A DNA stretch of 64,000 nucleotides, taken from positions 6,732,334-6,796,333 of the forward strand of contig NC_030851.1 of the NCBI RefSeq assembly GCF_000208745.1, given 5' to 3'. Shown here one piece after another: positions 33,905 to 46,720 of the stretch; the first letter of the stretch is position 1; each line of letters opens with the position of its first letter. The notes under the pieces are model-generated. The model was given only the letters and a program-made list of their open reading frames with translations. It had not been told where the DNA came from and did no database searches. A program made the translations under genes and the position numbers. Source of the stretch: Theobroma cacao (lineage: Eukaryota; Streptophyta; Magnoliopsida; Malvales; Malvaceae).

Positions 33905-36680
33905 GTCATAGGAGGAGGAAGCCAAATGGAAGAAGCGGAAAGTGAATTAAGAAGCAGCGGCGAATTGAAGTTGTCTAGATGACCTGTCACCCGCGGGTGA
34001 GCTAGCGGAAAGTTGGTTTGGTTGGTTTGTTCGACTGGTTGACAGGGTGGCATTACGTTATTTTCGTAAATAATTAAGGTTTTGTACATTTGATTTCTAT
34101 TTATTTATAATATATAAGATGAGATGTGTCCTTTTCATTATCTATTCTAATATCATCTGCAAGAAAAAAAATGATTTGGCAAAAATATATAATAATAGGT
34201 TTATTTACTTAATATGTCATTTAGTTATTAGATAATGTTTTAAATAAAAAATGAGGAAAATGCTTTTTCTTTTTTCTTTTTACAAATGAACATGTACTAT
34301 TTTTATCTAAAAACTAGAAACGGAATCATTAAATATATTGGTGTTATTACAAATGCCTTTTTTTTTTTCTTTTTATTTCCCTCTTGATACCTACAGCATA
34401 AAATAGGAAATTGAGTCTAAAAGTTTCAAATTAAGGGGTTAAGAAATGGGTTTTCAGTGTTATAGGATTAGAAAAAGGCTAATTACCCTTTTCTCTTGTA
34501 TCTTTTAAGTTTTGGGGTTTAGACCAATTGTAACGTTATATATATATATATATATATATAACATTTACTCATAATTACTTGTTAACTAATAATAATGCTA
34601 TATTCATAAATGCATAATAATGTAATATTAAAAGTTGTAATTAAATTCTCTTTCAAATTGTAAATGTTAAATTCAAATCTTTTTAAAGTTTATTTAATAC
34701 GTTTGAAAAAAAACATATTAATATAAAAATTAGATAAAAACTAAAAAAAATAAAAAAGAAAAGAAAGAGGGGGGCTGTCGAGGTTTACATGGCAGTATGG
34801 TCCAATTCAATCATGAGCAGACAAAAGACAGACGGGCATGTGATTCATCTCAGTTCCTTGTTTATTTTCCCAAGATTTTATGTTTTGGAGTGGTAAAATT
34901 AGCCAAAATTGGGTGGAGGAGACAGTGTGAATGTTAATGGCAAATTAAAGGATATTATTGGAATGCATATGTAATAAAAACTAAAGAGAAGCGGGTGATG
35001 CAGCTGGGTACTCGAAAGGGTGATGGAATGCGGAGAGAAACGATGGGCTAGGAATCGCGGAGAATGAGGAGCATGCCCCACCTCCAACCCACCAACTTGT
35101 TTTATTTACAAAAAATAATAAAGGATTTGTTTGCAATTGCGTCCGCATCTCTCTCTCTCTCTCTGTCTCTGTTTTTCTATACATTGAATGTTGAAGTTTT
35201 TTTGTAACATAAGCCGAGGGAGGGCGGCTGGCTGTTAGCCTCTTTCTTTCTTTCTTTAAGCTTCTTCTCTGAAGCTGCCTAAGCCTCAACTGTTTTCCCG
35301 TTTTTTAGTTTCCGAATTCCATGCAGCCGTCGCACCATTTTCCTTGACTTTGACCACGTTTTTTTTTCTCTTCAAAAGCGTTGACCCAATGGTCTTGAAT
35401 GGCAATCCGTGGAGTTTAGGATTTGCAATAAAGTTTTTAAAAGTCTTTTCAATTAACCTACGTAAGTGGTTGAGGCAAAGGCAATGCCTTTAAAAGTCAG
35501 AAGCCGTGGGGATATGGATAATGATGCCAGCCATGAGCTGAGAGGAGATCATTTTCATCTCTATTCTCTATTCATAGTCATAGATATGAATCCCTTGTTG
35601 ATATGTGGGTGGCTTATTTCATTGGGCCATGAAGCTAGCAGATCTTAAACCAATGTCCAAATTTAACGAGAGAGCCCAATGCCGAATGCAATTGCAAATA
35701 TAGGAGGATGGGTTATATTATTTGGGCCATAGACGAACAAATACTATAATAATTTTTATTATTTTCAGACCACAGGGACAGGACAAAGGAATGGAAGCAA
35801 AACTAAACATGTGCGGCTTTCTAAGAAAATTATTTTTTGATGGTGAAGCCATGTAGTGTACCACAAATCTATAACATAAGTAAAAGGAAGCCCCTTTTGG
35901 GGCTTCCTCAGTTTGCCACGTTTCAGTTTTCTTATTTTAGCACGTGGCACCTTACAACGTGATTAAAAAAAACAAATTATCACTGAATGAGTCAAACAAA
36001 AACAATGAAGAATGCTCTTAAAGGGTGCCCACGCCCAACTTTGAGGACAGGAGTTTTAAATGGGGTTTTAAATTTGTGGCAGGACTTCTAAAAGAAAACC
36101 CAGGAGGAGAACGGTGGCTAGGCTTTTTTAGATAAAGAGGAAACTGGCGGCAGAAGGAAGGGGAAGAGAAGAAAAGAGGAAAGGGAAAGAAAGAGGGAGC
36201 TGCTGTCGGAAAGGCTTAGTCCAACAAGGGCGACGACGCCGGGGATTGAGTGATGGAGAAAGGGGTTGGCTGCTGCCAGTGGAAGAAGAAGAGAGAAAAA
36301 ATGACGAAAAGAGAAAGTGTTGGCAATTAGGGTTAGGTTAAAATTAAAATCATTTATGAAGGATAAAAAAAAAAAAAGAAGTGGGTTGGATTCATCCAAG
36401 TCCAACCCAGGTTTAGTTAATTTATTTTTTTATATATGAATTAAATTTATAAAAATAGGATAAGAATAAAAAGTAAAACAATTTTTTTGATAAATAATAA
36501 AAAATAAACAATTAACTGAATAAAGGTAATAATAACTTATCAAAATTATTGAAGGATCTCAAAACTATTTTCAGGGTGAATTAATTCTAAATAATTATAA
36601 AAACATAAGATAAGAAAGTAGTAATTAAAATTGAAGCTAATTTAGAAAATTTTATCATTAAAATAATAAAATTTTAATAA
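33905..36680. other. Intergenic region, low complexity, no gene seen
   Basis: There is a (TA)n run at 34537-34560, CT-rich tracts near 35150-35260 and a perfect hairpin at 35885-35908. Several short open frames (34899-36405) are low-complexity and show no family pattern. Confidence 0.5.
35885..35908. repeat. Perfect 10-bp stem hairpin
   Basis: AGGAAGCCCC, a TTTT loop, then GGGGCTTCCT. The stem is perfect and GC-rich in an otherwise AT-rich setting. No gene ends here, so its role is unknown. Confidence 0.85.
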
Positions 36681-37007
36681 NNNNNNNNNNNNNNNNNNNN
36701 NNNNNNNNNNNNNNNNNNNNNNNNNNNNNNNNNNNNNNNNNNNNNNNNNNNNNNNNNNNNNNNNNNNNNNNNNNNNNNNNNNNNNNNNNNNNNNNNNNNN
36801 NNNNNNNNNNNNNNNNNNNNNNNNNNNNNNNNNNNNNNNNNNNNNNNNNNNNNNNNNNNNNNNNNNNNNNNNNNNNNNNNNNNNNNNNNNNNNNNNNNNN
36901 NNNNNNNNNNNNNNNNNNNNNNNNNNNNNNNNNNNNNNNNNNNNNNNNNNNNNNNNNNNNNNNNNNNNNNNNNNNNNNNNNNNNNNNNNNNNNNNNNNNN
37001 NNNNNNN
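36681..37007. other. Assembly gap (327 N)
   Basis: A run of N of unknown true size lies between RIBA and DIT2. Any apparent reading frame across it is meaningless. Confidence 0.99.
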
Positions 37008-37402
37008 TTTATAAATATTTTAAATTTAAAAATCATTTTTTATTATTTTTATTTATAATATTATATAATTTAAAATTACTTTTAATAAAAAAATCAACAC
37101 CCACGCAAAGCGGGGCACCACTCTAGTTTTATTTACGAAAAGGTTCCCTCTAAACAAACAGAGCCTCAAATATGGAACCTAAGAGAAAAACAAAAAAAAA
37201 AAAAGAAAAATTTCCATCCGTCAGACCAAGACAAACCCGACCCGGTTCACCACCAATCACCAGTTTCAGCTTCACCGCTGTCTTTGGGATTTCCGTTCCT
37301 TACATCAAATGGTCACGCTCCTCCCTTCCCTTGTCCATTTCTTCTTCCTCTCTCTCTCTTCTTTTCCTTTTTTTTTTTTTCTCTTTTCTCTCCATCCAGA
37401 CA

Positions 37403-40400
37403 ATGGAGAGCTTAGCCCTCCACTCCTTCTCCACCGCCACAACCACTTCCTTCTCCATTTCCTCCCGCACTTCCCTCCACCTCCGCTCTAAACCCATCTC
37501 CAAGTCATCCCACCCATCCATTTTCCCTTCCTCTTCATTCCCCACCCTCCGATCCCCTCTCAAGCCCCTCTTATTTTCCCCACTTTCCAAACAACCCAAG
37601 CCCCTACTTTCCCTTATCTGCTCCAATTCTCAAAACGACAACTCCCCACACCCTGAAACCACAACCCCATCCCCTCCTCAAGGAGCCAAACTCCTCCCTT
37701 TCTTTGTCTCAATTTCCATTGGCCTCATTGTCCGTTTCCTCGTCCCCAAACCCGTCGACGTAACCCCGCAAGCCTGGCAGCTCCTCGCCATCTTTTTGTC
37801 CACGATCGCCGGTCTCGTCTTGAGTCCCTTACCCGTCGGAGCATGGGCTTTTTTAGGCCTCACAACTTCTATCGTGACCAGAACGCTGCCGTTTACGACC
37901 GCCTTCAGTGCCTTCACCAACGAAGTCATTTGGTTGATTGTCATTTCTTTCTTCTTCGCTCGTGGGTTCGTTAAGACGGGGCTTGGGGATAGGATCGCTA
38001 CCTATTTCGTAAAATGCTTGGGAAAAAGCACTTTGGGATTGTCTTATGGGCTGACTTTAAGTGAGGCCTTGATCGCGCCGGCGATGCCTAGTACGACTGC
38101 TAGAGCTGGTGGGGTTTTCTTGCCTATTATTAAATCGTTGTCTCTGTCTGCTGGGAGTCGGCCTGGGGATTCATCATCTCGGAAGCTTGGGAGTTATTTA
38201 ATTCAATCACAGTTTCAGGTTCGTGTTATTTCTAGTTTATTAGTGATGATCACCTACTTTATCCATTTATCTTTCTTAATTGGTAATTTTAATTTACGGG
38301 TGGGGATAGTTAGTTTTAGACTGTTAACTTGTGCAAGAAGGCTTTTGTTTTTAGATTAATTTGGATTTTCGAGTTATAATTAAGTAATTTCTCTGTTCTA
38401 TTTGAGCCCATGATTATGTTTTTCGTGCATTAGTACCTCTGACTCATGCATTACACGTGGATCATGTATGACAGTGTACTGGCAACTCTAGTGCTCTTTT
38501 CCTGACTGCTGCAGCGCAAAATTTGCTGTGCCTCAAACTAGCTGAGGAGCTTGGAATTATTATTTCAAATCCTTGGGTTTCTTGGTTTAAGGCTGCCAGT
38601 TTACCAGCACTTGTTTCTCTACTGGCTACTCCGCTTATTTTATACAACCTTTATCCTCCCGAAATCAAAGATACGCCGGATGCCCCGGCAATGGCTGCAA
38701 AGAAACTAGAGAACATGGGCCCTGTCACAAGAAATGAATGGATCATGGTTGCAACGATGCTTTTTGCAGTTACTCTGTGGGTCTGTGGGTAAGTGGCATC
38801 TCATCATACCGATTCAAGTTTATTTGGATTTGAGCTGAGAAATTTATTTCTTCACATCTAACGGTTGTGTATAGACAAAATTTGTGTATGCGTATCTATT
38901 GGAAGACCTATATATTCCTCGACTCCATTTACTTGTTACCCTTCCTTTATGAGAAGTTGTGCCCCTGTGAGATTCTACTGTCATGTGAATATCATAATGA
39001 TGATAACATCTATTACTTTTGATGCTTATTATGAATTGAAATATTTTATCACACATATGACATGTTGATTATAAAACCAGGACACCAAGACACCAAAAAT
39101 AGGTGGAGGTAGTTGTAGATGCATCAACTAAGTTAAAAGTCAATCAGTTTAAGGCAATATAAAACTTTCTTCGGGTTAAACATCAACCAAAAATACCAGT
39201 TCTGCTAGCAGCAGGCATTTTGTATCAGTGCCATTAAATATTTGAAACTGGAAAGTCATTCTTTCTAAACGCTGCATACTATATTGCCCTCCAATAGTTT
39301 AAGGCAATATAAAACTTTCTGCCGGTTTTGGTTTTCTCCAGCACGAATTAGATTCTTAGATTAGACTTGATGTGTATTGCTCTAATCCTTGAACCATTGT
39401 TCTCACCATTGAAGGACAATATCCATTCAATACAAAAGCTGCAAGTTTGAATTTATGATTTTTGTGGTTTGGTGTTTGCTTTAGAGCAAGCAAATTTATT
39501 ACTTTGCTGATCTGTTGATATTTCCTGAACCATACACAGAGAGACTCTTGGTATTCCGAGTGTTGTGGCTGCAATGATTGGTTTGTCAATACTCCTTTTG
39601 TTAGGAGTGCTTGACTGGGATGACTGCTTAAGCGAAAAATCGGCATGGGATACATTGGCTTGGTTTGCTGTTTTAGTAGGCATGGCAGGCCAATTAACAA
39701 ATCTCGGAATAGTGAGCTGGATGTCTGGTTGTGTAGCTAAGATCCTTCAATCTCTTTCTTTGAGCTGGCTGGCTGCATTTGGTGTTCTTCAGGCATCCTA
39801 CTTTTTCATCCACTACCTATTTGCAAGTCAAACTGGTCATGTGGGAGCACTATATTCTGCATTTCTTGCTATGCACTTGGCGGCTGGAGTGCCTGGTGTA
39901 TTAGCAGCGCTGGCTCTAGCTTACAACACAAATCTTTTTGGTGCCATAACACATTATAGCAGTGGTCAGGCTGCTGTCTACTATGGAGGTGCGTTTCTGT
40001 TTCTGCACTAACTTTCTATGGACTATGTAGTCTCTCTCTCTCTTTCATGCATTTGTGTACACATGCATATGAGCATCATGCCTTTGCACACAACCACAAA
40101 GCCTGCTTTTGTCTGCAATTACTACTGCTAAATTTACCTAGCTTCCTTGTGTGGGTGTGTACATGTCCATGCCTTGGGTTGATGAGGTAGGAAAAACAAG
40201 AGAATAACTCGGATACTTACAATAGCCATTTGGCAAGAGATCATTCTGAAATTCCCATCAAATTTCCTTGTTCCTCCTTTTTCCTATAGACAAGAATAGT
40301 GAATTTCTTTGAAAAGCATTTGCAATTCATCCAGGAAAATATCTTAATAGTGTTCTTTAGTTAAAGATTTGCTTGGGTTACTGATGAGTTCTTTTGGTTT

Positions 40401-40525
40401 TATTTACAGCTGGATATGTAGACCTGCCTGACGTATTCAAAATGGGTTTTGTAATGGCATCTATTAATGCCATCATATGGGGTGTTGTTGGAACTTTCTG
40501 GTGGAAATTTTTGGGCCTTTTCTGA
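37403..40525 (+). CDS. DIT2: Dicarboxylate transporter 2 (glutamate/malate translocator), chloroplastic
   Basis: This inner-envelope antiporter exports glutamate from the plastid in exchange for malate, linking ammonia reassimilation to photorespiration. Four exons with fitting phases were read: 37403-38218, 38475-38788, 39540-39988 and 40410-40525. They total 565 codons with the stop, the normal length. The start MESLALHSFSTATT matches DiT2-type transit peptides; an upstream in-frame ATG at 37172 reads through low-complexity 5' UTR and is not used. Many membrane helices follow, with DASS-family landmarks: SPLPVGAWAFLGL, FFFARGFVKTGLGDRIATYF, SEALIAPAMPSTTARAGGVF, FASQTGHVGALYSAFLAMH and a WWKFLGL C terminus. 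NSSALFLTAAAQNLLCLKLA after the first intron is more DiT2- than DiT1-like. No frame damage was seen. Confidence 0.95.
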
Positions 40526-41777
40526 TTAATTTACCCTGTGAGTGTCATCTTCCCTGTTGTAAGAAGCCATATTTTGGGGAAAATTTGAGCTCAATTTTCT
40601 TCAAAGAAAATTTTCATAGATACAGCTTTGGCTTTTTTTTGTCGTCTCTTTCTATGTTTTAACAGTTTATTAACATTTCAGCTGGTTTACGTAGCTTATT
40701 CAAATATGATTTATTTTTTTAGAGGCATCTGTTTTTCTTTTTAATCCATCACTTCTGTTCTTTCATATCTTCTTTGTTTCTGTTACTTGAGATGCAAACT
40801 TTTAACAGTTCCCTGTTCTGCTATAAAATCTGCCCAGTTTTGTTGATCTTGGCGAACTCCAAGCTTGACAGTGAAAAAATTGCTGGTCTATTGCCATGTA
40901 AGAATTTTAGAAAACAAAAGTGACCATTTACCTGGAAAATTATTTTAGGTTTGAAAACATCGAGATAGAAAAAAAGAAGGGGAAGACGGGTAGAAAACCC
41001 TCAAAAATGGAAAAAGAAAAAATATCAGAGCGCCAGCCAAATTAATGAGATGAGATAATTTGGATGAGTTCACGGAAAAAACAAGTGTCAGGTCCAGCTG
41101 GTTTTAGATTTTCTCCTTTCTTTTGCAGACAAAAGTATGTAATACATGAAGAAATGCAATAAAAACCGATTTATAAAATGAGGATAGTGTAATGTTTAAG
41201 ACTGTATTCTGATTGGAAACAAGTTTTGCCATCGCATGTACACTATGCTGTGCTACTAAAGGATGACTTTTAATATTTTACCAAAATGATTTAATGCTTA
41301 TGGTTAGATACAGTATAATCAGACCTACTTCTTTGTAATGGCATTGTAGCATTACCCCCAGTCGGTATTTTTACATAAATAGAGAAAAAGACCCTGGATA
41401 TTTTCTCTGGTACAACTTATCAACAGTCAACAAACTGTGGCCCATCTAACAGCTTTTGTCAATGGTTGGATGGCAGAGATATAAAAATGCCAGAATGTTT
41501 TCTCTAGTTTACTCATTTCTGAATTCTATATCCCAATGGCTGAGTGGTAGAAGTGATACAAATCCCTGTCCATAGGATCGTTTTCTGAAAAATAATTGAT
41601 CAATAAGTCAAGAGGAAACAAGCAAGGATGCAGGGTTATTAGTCACTTAGTTGACTCTGCCGTTTTAGTGGTTAGATATTTTCCGTCAGGACAAAAGAAA
41701 AATAAACTATTTGATTTAATTACTTCAACTGCTATGCTATCTACCCTCACGTTCACCCCCGGGTACACTCAATCACT
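40526..41777. other. Intergenic between DIT2 and the first RLP
   Basis: This includes the DIT2 3' flank and the RLP upstream region; GATATAAAAATG near 41478 is a possible TATA. No other gene seen. Confidence 0.5.
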
Positions 41778-43865
41778 ATGTCTTCCGCAAACCTCTGTTT
41801 GCTCTTAATCTTATTAGTCTTCAGTTTCCACTCTTGGATCTTGAGATCTCAAGAATTAACATGCAACTTGAATGATTTGATAGCCCTAAATGGCTTTTCT
41901 AGCTGTCTAGAATCAGATATTGTTGGATGGAGTAACTCTACTTCTGATTGCTGCACTTGGACTGGTGTCACTTGTGACAATTCTACTGCACTAAGCCAAA
42001 GAGTGGTCAGTTTAGAACTTGGGAGCAACAAACTGTCTGGAAAAATCTGTGATTCCTTGGCAGGTTTACATCAACTGAGAATTCTGAACCTTTCTCATAA
42101 TCTGCTACGTGGTTCCCTTCCAACCAAGCTGTTTCACGTGCAGAACCTGGAGGTCCTGGACTTAAGTGACAATGATTTCGTTGGTAGAATCCCAGCAGAA
42201 AGTCATTTATCCTCTATCCGGTATGTTGACATTTCCAAGAATAGTTTTTTTGGTCCGATGGATAAAAATCTCTGTAAAACCTCACCTCATATCCAGTATC
42301 TTGATTTATCAAGTAACAACTTCTTCGGGGAAGTTTCACCAGCTTTGGGAAACTGTACCTCTTTGCAGAATCTCATTCTTGCTGGGAATAATTTTAGGAG
42401 TTTACCGAAGGGTATCTTTCAGCTGCAACATCTTAGTGTATTGCATCTTCACAAGAACAGTTTTTCTGGGCCACTAAGCGACGGGATTGGTAATCTGTCT
42501 AACCTTGTTGAATTGGACATCTCCTCTAATTCATTTACGGGAGTTCTTCCTGATGTTTTTGGGAAGCTTCAAAAGCTTGAGCAGTTCTCTGCCAGTTCAA
42601 ATAAATTCACTGGAATTTTGCCCATCTCAATGGTGAACTCTCCATCTCTTATAAAGCTTGACCTCCACAACAACACTCAGAATGGTCCAATTAATCTCAA
42701 CTGTTCTGTGATGACTCGTCTCATGTCCCTTCATCTTGGTTCTAATAATTTCCATGGCCCAATCGCCCATAGCATGTCCTCTTGCAAGAGCTTGAGCATG
42801 CTGCATCTTGGCCACAACAACCTTCGGGGTCAGGTTCCTTACAGATTTAAGAATCTCCAGAGCCTGAAAGTCCTCATACTCTCGAGGACCAATCTTGTCA
42901 ATCTATCATCAACCCTTAAGATTCTACAATATTGCAACAACTTAACTGTTCTGATCCTTAGTGAAAACTTCCCGGAGGAGCAAATGCCCACTGATGTGAA
43001 TTTGCAATTCAGAAGCCTCCAGGTACTCAGCATTGCCTATTGTGAACTAAGGGGTTCCTTTCCACTATGGTTGCGTGGTTGCAACGTGTTACAGTTCTTG
43101 GATCTGTCGAGGAATCATTTGAGCGGATCTATTCCCTTGTGGTTCAACGGGTTCAAATATCTCTTTTAGGTGGATTTGTCAAATAATTCTTTCACTGGTG
43201 AGATACCAAAAGGCTTAACTGAACTAGAGGGTCTCATTGACATGAACATCTCACTGGAAGGGCCTTCTCTGGGCTTTCCATTATTCAGGACTGCTACAGA
43301 TGGTGCAACTTTTGGTTACAACAAAATTTGGAGCTTTCCGCCAACTATGGACCTGAGTTACAATATTCTAAGTGGACCCATTTTGCCCACTTTTGGGATT
43401 TTGAGAAGGCTACATGTTCTAAATCTCAATCAGAATCACCTCTCAGGATCGATTCCAGAGAGTCTGTCAGGAATGACAAACTTGGAAATTTTGGATTTGT
43501 CCCATAACAAATTATCTGGAGAGATACCTAATTCAATAGTGCAGCTCAGTTTTCTGTCAAAGTTCAGTGTTGCATATAATGAGCTTTATGGGGAAATCCC
43601 AGCAGGAGGTCAGTTCATGACTTTCCCATATTCAAGCTTTGAAGGGAACAATGGCCTTTGTGGTAGAATCTATACACCATGTCAGCCTGAACATGCTCCT
43701 ACCATTTCTCGTGGTGAACAAATGATAATATTTGGTTCTCAATTTGCATATGGAGTTGTGACTGGTTTTCTTCTCACCGTCACCATCTGCTTTATGTCCG
43801 GTTGGATCGTTCCAAGAGGGGCACCGTTTGGAGTGCTGAATCCAAGACAAACTGATACCAGCTAG
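41778..43865 (+). pseudogene. PSKR-like receptor-like protein without kinase, copy 1, with an in-frame TAG
   Basis: Intronless, 696 codons in one frame with a single TAG at 43167-43169. Layout: a signal peptide (about 1-25); a plant LRR N-terminal cap with DCCTWTGVTCDN; about 20 LRRs (LxxLxLxxNxLxGxIP type); an island region with ISLEGPSLGFPLF and NKIWSFPPTMDLSYN as in phytosulfokine receptors; more LRRs; a cap with GGQFMTFPYSSFEGN and LCGR; one transmembrane helix (about 650-672); and a tail of about 24 residues with no kinase. At the TAG the paralogue at 56.8 kb has TAC (Tyr). Translation stopping there would give 463 residues without island or membrane anchor. It is a recent pseudogene, a secreted truncated form or a base error; the rest of the frame is undamaged. 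Confidence 0.85.
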
Positions 43866-44550
43866 AAGTAAATCTAGTCCCCATGGCTAGAAGAAAAGCG
43901 AGTGATCTCTCTGCTTCTTTAGACTCTATCGGCTGTTGCCCTCTTTTCTGTCTGCTTTATATTTTTTCAAGTTGTAGACTGTAGATTATGCACACCCTTT
44001 CTTTCGTTGGTTACAAAGGAATAAAGTACGATTTTACTTGGTTAAGTTTAAAATACTTGTAAGTTTTTAAAAGAATTCTTTCTATATTATTTATTAAAGG
44101 GATCTGTAAAACGATTCTTGTGATAAGGAGAGGAGCTCTGAAACACTAGAAGTAATGCAAGGGGCAATCACTTTGACAAATGCTTTTGAACACCCAGCGT
44201 TTCTATGGAGCCTCGTCATGTGAGTTCTTGGAGTTGAAACCGGCAACTGCTATTTACAAGTTGCTTGGAAGGTGTTTGTAAGGTCTGACTTCTTTATCTA
44301 CCATAGTTTTAAAATTGTATAATTCTAGTACATATCTTGCAAATTGAAAAGGAAAAATATCACAAAACTAAACTAAACCAGAACCATCTTAGCCTGAAAA
44401 AGAAGGAAGAGGCGAAGCACCTGAAGCACTGAATTTGCTACAAGATTTATTTATTGAAGAACTACTGCTTTGATGTATCTTAAAACATCTCGAAGGTTGT
44501 TAATTACTAGTTAGGAGAGAGTAATGATAGTAAATATAATGTACTATAAT
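43866..44550. other. 3' flank of RLP copy 1, no gene seen
   Basis: AT-rich sequence with the presumed 3' UTR of RLP copy 1. It leads into the MCM9 exon relic at 44551. Confidence 0.5.
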
Positions 44551-44636
44551 GTGTTGCTGATCACTTCGTGAGTTAATAACTTGAGATAATCTTTTCAGCC
44601 TCTTTACGTGACTGGTCTCAAGTATCTTTTTGCCAA
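44551..44636 (-). pseudogene. Relic of an MCM9 exon
   Basis: The segment aligns over about 85 bp, roughly 80% by eye, with the MCM9 exon at 60719-60828. Shared text includes CTTGAGATAA(T/C)CTTTTCAGCC. On the minus strand it still reads KEAEKIISSY, against [12 protein letters not shown] in the functional gene. One codon is missing and no other MCM9 exon was found nearby. It ends right at the A tail of the LINE that follows. Confidence 0.75.
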
Positions 44637-44637
44637 T

Positions 44638-46720
44638 TTTTTTTTAAAGGGCAAGAACATTTCATTGAAAGAGCTGGTAAGGGGGTTGCCAGAAAAAATG
44701 CTGAGAGGGTAGAGAAATATCCCTTCAGCTGCTAATCCCATGTTACAGAGAGTCCTAATAGGCTACGCAATTTAGCCACGAAAAAGCAGCAAGTCCCCCG
44801 GTACAAGTGTGCTAAATGGCAACACAGTTCAGCCACTAAAACACAGGAAAAAAAAGAAAAAACCAAAGGGGCAGAAACTATTCATGCCCACTTGTCCATG
44901 CAGAAATGAAATAGATAAAAAACAGAACAGTGGGCACAAGCGATTTACAATAAACTTCCCAAAATGAATATCCATCTTCCATACTAAAAAATAAGGAAAA
45001 AGTAGGAATGAACTGCAAACCATCGTATATCATTATTGTCAAGTCAATGACAGGCGAAGCATTAAAACATTGCAGAGAATTTACTCGGTTGCATAATAGT
45101 TGCTTTGACAAGTCCACCAGCAAGGTTGTTTTCTTCTCTAAAAATGTGCTTGAATATAATAGTTTTGACATCACATTTGAGAACTTCAACACTGTTTGAT
45201 AAACTCTTCATGCGTAAAGGGACTGAACTGTGGTTATTCACCCAGTTGACGATATTTCGGGAATCACCTTGTATAATGAGAGAGTGACTGCTAGACCATG
45301 GATTGGAAAGAAAGAAGCTGATACCCTTTTTGATGGCAGCTAGTTCTGCGAAGTCGAAATCCTCAGTCTCAATTGGATGAGAGAAAGTACCCTTGAAGCC
45401 TTCATGGTCTCTTAGGGCACCCTAATACCTGTAGATTCAGGCTTCCCCAATGCTGATCCATCAACACTCAGTTTCATAAATCCTTGGAGTCAGGGGCGGA
45501 GCATCCCTTTGTAACGGGGCCCATGCCCCCCAAACTTTTTGAAATTTTTTATATATTATATATTTTTTAATAATTTTTTCAAATAATTTGTTATTAAATA
45601 ATTAATATAATTAAAAAATAATAAAATGATATTAAAAGTTCATTCAATTTTACTCAAATTCTTAATTTTTTTAAATTTTGTAAGTTTCTCCACTCATCTT
45701 TTTCTCTTTTTTCTTTATCCTTGTATTGTGAAATTATAAAAAAGTAAAGTTTTTATTTAATTTTTTCTTATTTATATTATTATTATTTTTTTCAATTATA
45801 TTCTATTTGCTCATATATTTTAAGTTTTATAGTATTTTTTTTTTNAAATTTCTTTTTTAAATTTTCTATGAATCATCAACTACATTCTTTTTTTTTTTTG
45901 TTATATAGGTTATATCTCCTACTTGTCATTGTTTTTGTTTACTGTTATGTGAATTTTATTTTTAATGATTTTAATTTTTAAAAATTAAAAAATTATTGTA
46001 TATGTAATTCTCAAATATAAGTTCTAGTATTACATTATTGGTTGTTGTTCAAATTTTCACTAATATGTTATTTTTTATTAATCCTAATTATATAAGAAAA
46101 AAATTATCTTGAGCATATGTTTTTAATGTGCTTTATGTTTTATATTTAGTTGAAAGAAAATTATTTTGAGTATAAGAAGAAATTATTAATTCTACATATC
46201 ATATTTAACTATTTATAGTTTATGCATTATAGTTTAATATTTAGTATTATAAACTTAAATATAATAAAATAAGAATATTAGATGTTGACAATATTAATTT
46301 TTTAGTCGTTTATATTGAAAAAGACAAGACTTCAAAACAAAATGGATGATAAGTTTCTTACAAATAATTTAATTGTTTATATTAAAAAAGATATTACCAT
46401 CATTGAACAAAACTTTCCTACAACACTATTATAATTTTTTTTCTTTTTATTTCTTTTTATTTACATGTTATATAAAATTATTATCTATTATAAATCTTTT
46501 GATTATTAATAGTTAAGTTTAATATATTAGCTTTGAAAATTTTTAACTTTTATTCTTCTTAACCTTTGGCCTCCTCAATAAAAATTAACTAGCTCCGCCC
46601 CTACTTGGAGTGATCTTAACCAGCCTTCGATGAGCCTTTCTTTTTTGTTAACCTTACCACAAAGTACTCTACAAGGGTCCGGAAGCATGAATATATATCG
46701 TCTTCTCATCTAGAGGTAGA
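44638..46720 (-). mobile_element. LINE 3' fragment with RNase H remnant, interrupted by a hAT element
   Basis: On the minus strand, from about 46720 to 46604 and again from 45490 to 44638, the sequence reads as the RNase H end of a LINE. Blocks are KLSVDGSALGKPESTGI, RDHEGFKGTFS, FAELAAIKKGISFFLSNPWS, IIQGDSRNIVNWVNNHSS and FREENNLAGGL. A -1 frameshift near 45425 and loss of the last Asp (AD to AG) show decay. The A-tail position (T run at 44638-44646 on the plus strand) gives the 3' end. The hAT insertion at 45491-46603 splits it. The 5' limit is not defined. Confidence 0.75.
45491..46603. mobile_element. Non-autonomous hAT-type DNA transposon
   Basis: A 1113-bp element with terminal inverted repeats (C/T)AGGGGCGGAGC at both ends, flanked by perfect 8-bp target-site duplications CTTGGAGT (45483-45490 and 46604-46611). 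TIRs with this sequence and an 8-bp TSD are diagnostic of the hAT superfamily. The interior is very AT-rich with one N (45845) and encodes no transposase, so it would need help from an autonomous relative. It is inserted inside the RNase H frame of the LINE and is therefore younger than it. Confidence 0.92.

Noticed and set aside
34899..36405. Several 60-100 codon ORFs between RIBA and the N gap
   Set aside because: They have low-complexity composition and no recognisable motifs; they are probably chance frames in CT/GA-rich DNA.
36674..37036. 120-codon minus-strand open frame
   Set aside because: It consists almost entirely of N; it is an artefact of the assembly gap.
37172..37402. Upstream ATG extending DIT2 by 77 residues
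   Set aside because: The added sequence is Lys- and Ser-rich low complexity from a CT-rich 5' UTR. DiT2 proteins begin at MES, as at 37403.
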